64,000 nt of DNA from Williamsia soli. Lineage in GTDB: Bacteria > Actinomycetota > Actinomycetes > Mycobacteriales > Mycobacteriaceae. The notes beneath the pieces were generated by a model. The model was given only the letters and a program-made list of their open reading frames with translations. It did not search any database and had not been told where the DNA came from. Where the stretch lies: the NCBI RefSeq assembly GCF_017377795.1, contig NZ_JAFRDR010000001.1, forward strand, positions 620,001-684,000. The letters run 5' to 3'. Below, in pieces: positions 60,243 to 64,000 of this stretch (position 1 is its first letter; the number at the start of each line of letters is the position of its first letter). The position numbers and the translations under genes are program-made.

Positions 60243-63200
60243 ATCGAACCTCCTTGTTCGGCGACCTGAGCCGCAGGTGTCTGCGCGGTCGTCTGTGAGA
60301 TGACCGAAGCGGGGTCGAGCAGTTCGGCCAGATGGACGGACTGCACATCGGGAATGGTGTTGTCGGTGGCGGCGAGGTGTTGTACGGCCATGGCGCAGCT
60401 GAAGCCGTCGGTGAGGACGGGTGTGTCGCCCCCATGCTGTCGCAATGCGGGGGCCAACGCCTGTTCGGAGACGTCCATGCTGACGTCGTAGTGGCCCTTT
60501 TCAAAACCGAAGTTGCCCGCGACACCGCAGCATCCGTCCGCCTGGTGCACGGTGGTGGCACCGAGTCGCCTCAGGACCGCCGGTTGCGTGGTTGGCCCGA
60601 ACGAGGCGTATTCGTGGCAGTGGGTCTGCACCGTGACCTCGGCAGGCAACGGTACCGGTGGTTGCCAGCCGCCGTCGAGGAGATGTCCCACCTCGACGGC
60701 GAAGCTACGAACCCGTGCCGCGACCCGCCGGGCGGCGTCGGTGTGGACGAGCTCGGGCAGGTCCTTGCGCAGAGCGGCCGCGCAACTCGGCTCGGGCACC
60801 ACGATCGGCCGGTCGGTGCCGTCGTCGAGGGCAGCAGCCGTACGGGCCAAGACTTTTCGGGCATGCCCGAGTTGTCCCGTGGAGATCCAGGTGAGTCCAC
60901 AGCACTGATCGGCCTCGCAACTGACCGTGCGCCCCGCGCTGCCGAGGACGTTGGCGGTGGCGGCCGCGACGTGCGGACGAAACGCCTTGGTGAACGAATC
61001 GACGAAGAGCACGGTGTCAGCGGACGGGTCGGCACGCAGTCCGGCCATCCCGGCACGGACCTGTTTACGACGGGCGAACGCGGGCATGGTGCGCCGCGGG
61101 TCGATCCCGCCGGCCTTGGCGGCCAGCGTCGACAGTCTGCTGGACAACGTCTTGTTGATCAGCGGGGCCAGCGTGCCTGCGACGCTGAGCCAGGCCGGCA
61201 TCCAGCCCAGCGAGTAGTGCGAGAGCGGGCGGACCCGCCCGCGGTAGTAGTTGGAGAAGAACTCCGATTTGTAGGTGGCCATGTCGACGCCCACCGGGCA
61301 ATCGGTCGAGCAGGCCTTGCACGACAGACACAGGTCGAGGGCTTCGCGCGAATCCTCATCACGCCAGCCGGATTTGATGTCGGGTGCGGTGCGGACCATC
61401 TCCTGCAGCACGCGTGCCCGTCCGCGAGTGGAGTCCTTTTCGTCCCGCGTTGCGCGATAGCTCGGGCACATGACTCCGCCCGAGTCGGAACGGCAGCGGC
61501 CGACGCCGATACAGCCCTGCACGGCATGGACGAACGGATCGAGGCCCGGTTGTCCGTCGACGCCTATCCCGGGGGTTCCGAGATCGAAGCTCGTCTGCCA
61601 CCGTCGATTCGGCACGTTGGCGAGCACCAGGTTCTCGTCGAGTGGATCAGGGTCGACGATGCTGCCCGGGTTGAGGATGCCGGTCGGATCCCAGATCCTC
61701 TTGAAATCGCCGAAGGCCGAGATCATCTGGGGTGAGTACATGATCGGCAGCAGCTCTGACCGTGCGCGACCGTCACCGTGCTCGCCGGACAGCGAACCGC
61801 CGTGTTTGACCACCAGCGCGGCGGCGTCGGTGCAGAACCGGCGCATCACCGCCCGACCCTCTGCGCTGCGCAGGTCGAATGTGATGCGCACGTGCATGCA
61901 GCCGGCGCCGAAGTGGCCGTACATGACTCCGGTCAAGCCGTGGTGATCGAGCAGTTCGGTGAAGCCTTCGAGGTAGTCGGCGAGGTTCTCGGGCGCGACC
62001 GCCGAGTCCTCCCAGCCGGGCCACGACTCGTAGGTGCCGCCGTGCCCGCCTTCTTCGGGGTTGATCTCTTCCGGGCTCACCAGCCGCGACGACAATCCGG
62101 CGCCGTCTTCGCGGACCCGCCAGAGCGACACCCGCTGCGCGGGATCGGGCACGGTGCGCCCGTCGACCAGACGGCCGTTGGCCTGCAATTTATCCAGCAG
62201 GTCGGCCGCCGCCTGAGGAACATCGTCTGCGCTTTCCTCATCGAGGTCGATGTAGAGCCAGGCGTTGCCCTCGGGCAGTCCCGCGACAGAATCATCGCCA
62301 CGCCGGGCCCGCATGGTCTGCACGATCCGTTCGTCGATGCCCTCGATGGCGGACGGGGCGAACTCCAGCAGGGTCGGGACGTCGCGAGCGGCGTCGACCA
62401 CGTTGCGATACCCGAGACACAGCAGCAAGGCGCGAGTGGGAGCGGTGACGAGCCGGACCTTGGCGGAGACCACGATCGCGCAGGTGCCTTCGGTGCCCAC
62501 CAGCGCACGGGCGACGTCGAAGCCGTTTTCGGGCAACAGCTTTCCGAGATGATATCCGGATACCTGGCGCGGGATCTGCTCCATCTCGGTGCGTAGGCCG
62601 CTCAAGTTCGCCGACGTTAGCTCGCGCATCGCCGCGGTCAGCTCCTCGGCCCGCGCGACCGCAGGACCGTCGGACGGATCGGTGGCCACGAGCCCGTTGC
62701 GAAGAGCGGTCAACCGCAGTCCTTCGGCGGTGACGAGATCGAGCGCCTCGATGTGATCGGTGGTGCGGCCGTAGCGCACCGAGTGGTTACCGCACGCGTC
62801 GTTGCCGATGGCGCCACCGAGGGTGGCGCGCGACTGACTCGAGGGGTCGGGTGCGAAGGTGAGCGTCCCGCCGGTGGCGCCGCGCACCTCGCGCTGCAGC
62901 GTCGTCAAGACGATGCCCGCCTGGGCCACCGCAGTTCTGCTCTCGGCATCGACCGCGAGCACGTTGTCCATATACCGCGAGAAGTCCAGCACGACGCCGT
63001 TACCGATCGCGTTGCCGCCCATGCCGGTACCGCCGCCGCGAGCGGTCACGGTGAGACCGTTGCGGTGACAGTAGGCGGCAACCGATGCCACGTCTTCGTC
63101 GGTACGCGGGAACACCACGACCAGCGGTGACAGTCGGTAATTCGATGCGTCGTACGAATATTCGGTGAGGCGGCGCGTCGAGGCGTCGGCGCTCAGTCCG

Positions 63201-63250
63201 AGCGCTTGGAGATCTGCGCTGATGCGAGTCCCGGTAGGTGCGGGGTCCAT
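60239..63250 (-). CDS. GlcD/GlcF-fused FAD- and Fe-S-containing D-2-hydroxyacid dehydrogenase
   Basis: A 1003-aa fusion. The N-terminal half (to about residue 540) is a FAD_binding_4 flavoprotein (LVVVFPRTDEDVASVAAYCHRNGLTVTARGGGTGMGGNAIGNGVVLDFSRYMDNVL; ATLGGAIGNDACGNHSVRYG). The C-terminal half has a CIGVGRC...CPSY cluster motif, a 4Fe-4S motif CLSCKACSTDCPVG, and two CCG domains (EADQCCGLT, ADGCCGVAGNFGFEKGH). It would oxidise a D-2-hydroxyacid such as D-lactate or D-2-hydroxyglutarate and pass electrons to the respiratory chain. It is unusual as an apparent member of an amine-catabolic operon. Overlaps gabD by 4 bp. Confidence 0.9.
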   Translation of the reverse strand: MDPAPTGTRISADLQALGLSADASTRRLTEYSYDASNYRLSPLVVVFPRTDEDVASVAAYCHRNGLTVTARGGGTGMGGNAIGNGVVLDFSRYMDNVLAVDAESRTAVAQAGIVLTTLQREVRGATGGTLTFAPDPSSQSRATLGGAIGNDACGNHSVRYGRTTDHIEALDLVTAEGLRLTALRNGLVATDPSDGPAVARAEELTAAMRELTSANLSGLRTEMEQIPRQVSGYHLGKLLPENGFDVARALVGTEGTCAIVVSAKVRLVTAPTRALLLCLGYRNVVDAARDVPTLLEFAPSAIEGIDERIVQTMRARRGDDSVAGLPEGNAWLYIDLDEESADDVPQAAADLLDKLQANGRLVDGRTVPDPAQRVSLWRVREDGAGLSSRLVSPEEINPEEGGHGGTYESWPGWEDSAVAPENLADYLEGFTELLDHHGLTGVMYGHFGAGCMHVRITFDLRSAEGRAVMRRFCTDAAALVVKHGGSLSGEHGDGRARSELLPIMYSPQMISAFGDFKRIWDPTGILNPGSIVDPDPLDENLVLANVPNRRWQTSFDLGTPGIGVDGQPGLDPFVHAVQGCIGVGRCRSDSGGVMCPSYRATRDEKDSTRGRARVLQEMVRTAPDIKSGWRDEDSREALDLCLSCKACSTDCPVGVDMATYKSEFFSNYYRGRVRPLSHYSLGWMPAWLSVAGTLAPLINKTLSSRLSTLAAKAGGIDPRRTMPAFARRKQVRAGMAGLRADPSADTVLFVDSFTKAFRPHVAAATANVLGSAGRTVSCEADQCCGLTWISTGQLGHARKVLARTAAALDDGTDRPIVVPEPSCAAALRKDLPELVHTDAARRVAARVRSFAVEVGHLLDGGWQPPVPLPAEVTVQTHCHEYASFGPTTQPAVLRRLGATTVHQADGCCGVAGNFGFEKGHYDVSMDVSEQALAPALRQHGGDTPVLTDGFSCAMAVQHLAATDNTIPDVQSVHLAELLDPASVISQTTAQTPAAQVAEQGGSI

Positions 63251-63258
63251 GACCCTCG

Positions 63259-64000
63259 CTATCCGAGGGCCGCGGTCAGCGCTGCTTCAAACCTGTTCAG
63301 TCCGGTGGCCATTTCCTCTTCGGTGACAACCAACGCGGGGATGAGTCGCACGACGTTACCCATCGGACCACACGTGAGAGTGAGCAGCTTCTCGGGAATG
63401 GCGGCCTGCTGGACTGCGGCGGCGGCCACTGCGTCGGGCTTGCCGTCGCCGTCGATGAACTCGATGCCGGCCATGAGGCCCAAGCCACGGACGTCGCCGA
63501 CCTGTGGGAACTTCGGTGCCAGCTCGGACAGGCCGCGCAGCATCTGATCACCGCGTACCCGGGCGTTCTCGACCAGGTTCTCCTCCGCGATCACCTGCAG
63601 TGTGGCGACTCCGGCGGCTGCTGCCACCGCGTTGCCGCCGTAGGTCCCACCCTGAGATCCCGGCCAGGCCTTGGCCATCAGCGACGTCGGAGCCGCGATG
63701 GCCGAGATCGGAAAGCCCGAGGCAATTCCCTTGGCGGTGATGAGGATGTCGGGGATCAGGCCTTCGCTGTGCTGGTGTCCCCAGAACTTGCCGGTGCGGC
63801 CGACACCGGCCTGCACCTCGTCGAGGATCAGGATGATGCCGTGCTTGTCGGCACGCTCGCGCAGACCGGCCAGGAACGCGGGTGGGGTCGGGAGGTAGCC
63901 GCCGTCGCCGAGCACCGGCTCGATCAGGAACGCGGCGGTGTCGTTCGGCGCGACGCGAGAGGCGAACAGGTAATCGAGCTCGCGCAGCGCGAACTCGACG
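63259..64000 (-). CDS. Class III (GabT/DoeD-like) aminotransferase, 5' part beyond the window
   Basis: The C-terminal 246 residues of an ornithine/GABA-type aminotransferase: FLIEPVLGDGGYLPTP, ILILDEVQAGVGRTGKFWGHQ with the PLP-binding Asp, the PLP lysine in ITAKGIASGFPISAI, and GGTYGGNAVAAAAGVATLQVI. It removes a terminal amino group to give a semialdehyde, matching the dehydrogenase two genes on; in ectoine pathways DoeD does this to diaminobutyrate. The start lies past 64000. An 8-bp gap to the FAD/Fe-S gene shows operon membership. Confidence 0.9.
   Translation of the reverse strand, partial: VEFALRELDYLFASRVAPNDTAAFLIEPVLGDGGYLPTPPAFLAGLRERADKHGIILILDEVQAGVGRTGKFWGHQHSEGLIPDILITAKGIASGFPISAIAAPTSLMAKAWPGSQGGTYGGNAVAAAAGVATLQVIAEENLVENARVRGDQMLRGLSELAPKFPQVGDVRGLGLMAGIEFIDGDGKPDAVAAAAVQQAAIPEKLLTLTCGPMGNVVRLIPALVVTEEEMATGLNRFEAALTAALG

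Noticed and set aside
1-64000. tRNA, rRNA, riboswitch or prophage features
   Set aside because: None could be recognised by reading both strands; a covariance-model scan would be needed to exclude small RNAs.

Overview
The window reads as chromosomal DNA of a high-GC, mycolic-acid-type actinobacterium. A Gordonia-like member of the Mycobacteriales is the best guess. This is inferred from four LLM/PPOX enzymes of the F420-dependent type, a PonA2-like penicillin-binding protein with a PASTA domain, a 13E12/DUF222 HNH protein behind an actinobacterial SOS box, a HAIR (HspR) box in front of clpB and an IdeR-type iron box. No rRNA, tRNA, CRISPR array, prophage or intact insertion sequence was seen. 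Only a short IS110-like transposase tail (about 53.2-53.3 kb) marks past mobility.

Layout. 0-5.5 kb: the tail of an AMP-dependent ligase, an LLM oxidoreductase, a short homoserine-dehydrogenase-like protein, a class A PBP and a TetR regulator. 5.5-10 kb: a lipoprotein, then a TetR gene divergent from an aldo/keto reductase, an LLM enzyme and a lipase-like hydrolase, with a strong operator between the two directions. 10-18.6 kb: mostly single genes, including a membrane protein, a carotenoid-cleavage-type oxygenase, CinA, two alpha/beta hydrolases, CsbD, a stress-type promoter before a small membrane protein, an unusual repeat protein ending in nine CxxC-spaced cysteines, and a MarR/VOC divergent pair. 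18.6-27.9 kb: AraC divergent from two NmrA-like paralogues, a zeta-toxin/ParD-like antitoxin pair, an LLM enzyme, a frameshifted crotonase with an AidB-like acyl-CoA dehydrogenase, and a PaaX regulator divergent from that dehydrogenase. 28-35 kb: clpB, a MerR regulator, a DHA2-type exporter with a divergent TetR, and an M48 protease.

35.4-42.8 kb holds a tightly overlapping five-gene operon: SWIM zinc-finger protein, DUF5691, MoxR AAA+ ATPase, DUF5682 and a VWA protein. It looks like a dedicated but uncharacterised ATPase/metal-domain machine and is the strongest candidate for an undescribed system here. It is followed by an iron-box-controlled siderophore-binding lipoprotein and an amino acid permease.

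45-53 kb is a catabolic block: two Asp/Glu-racemase-fold enzymes, one lacking the second catalytic cysteine, flank a PPOX flavoenzyme. An amidase, a DUF3830 protein, a GntR regulator, an MHS-type transporter and an enoyl-CoA hydratase follow. 55-64 kb is a six-gene minus-strand operon running off the right edge: class III aminotransferase, FAD/Fe-S dehydrogenase, succinate-semialdehyde-type dehydrogenase, DoeA/EutD-like M24 hydrolase, class I aminotransferase and M20 deacetylase. This set fits degradation of ectoine or a related acylated diamino acid.

A previously unremarked 21-bp-period repeat family occurs in at least four intergenic spots (31.6, 51.8, 52.8 and 55.06 kb), always next to a gene's 3' end.
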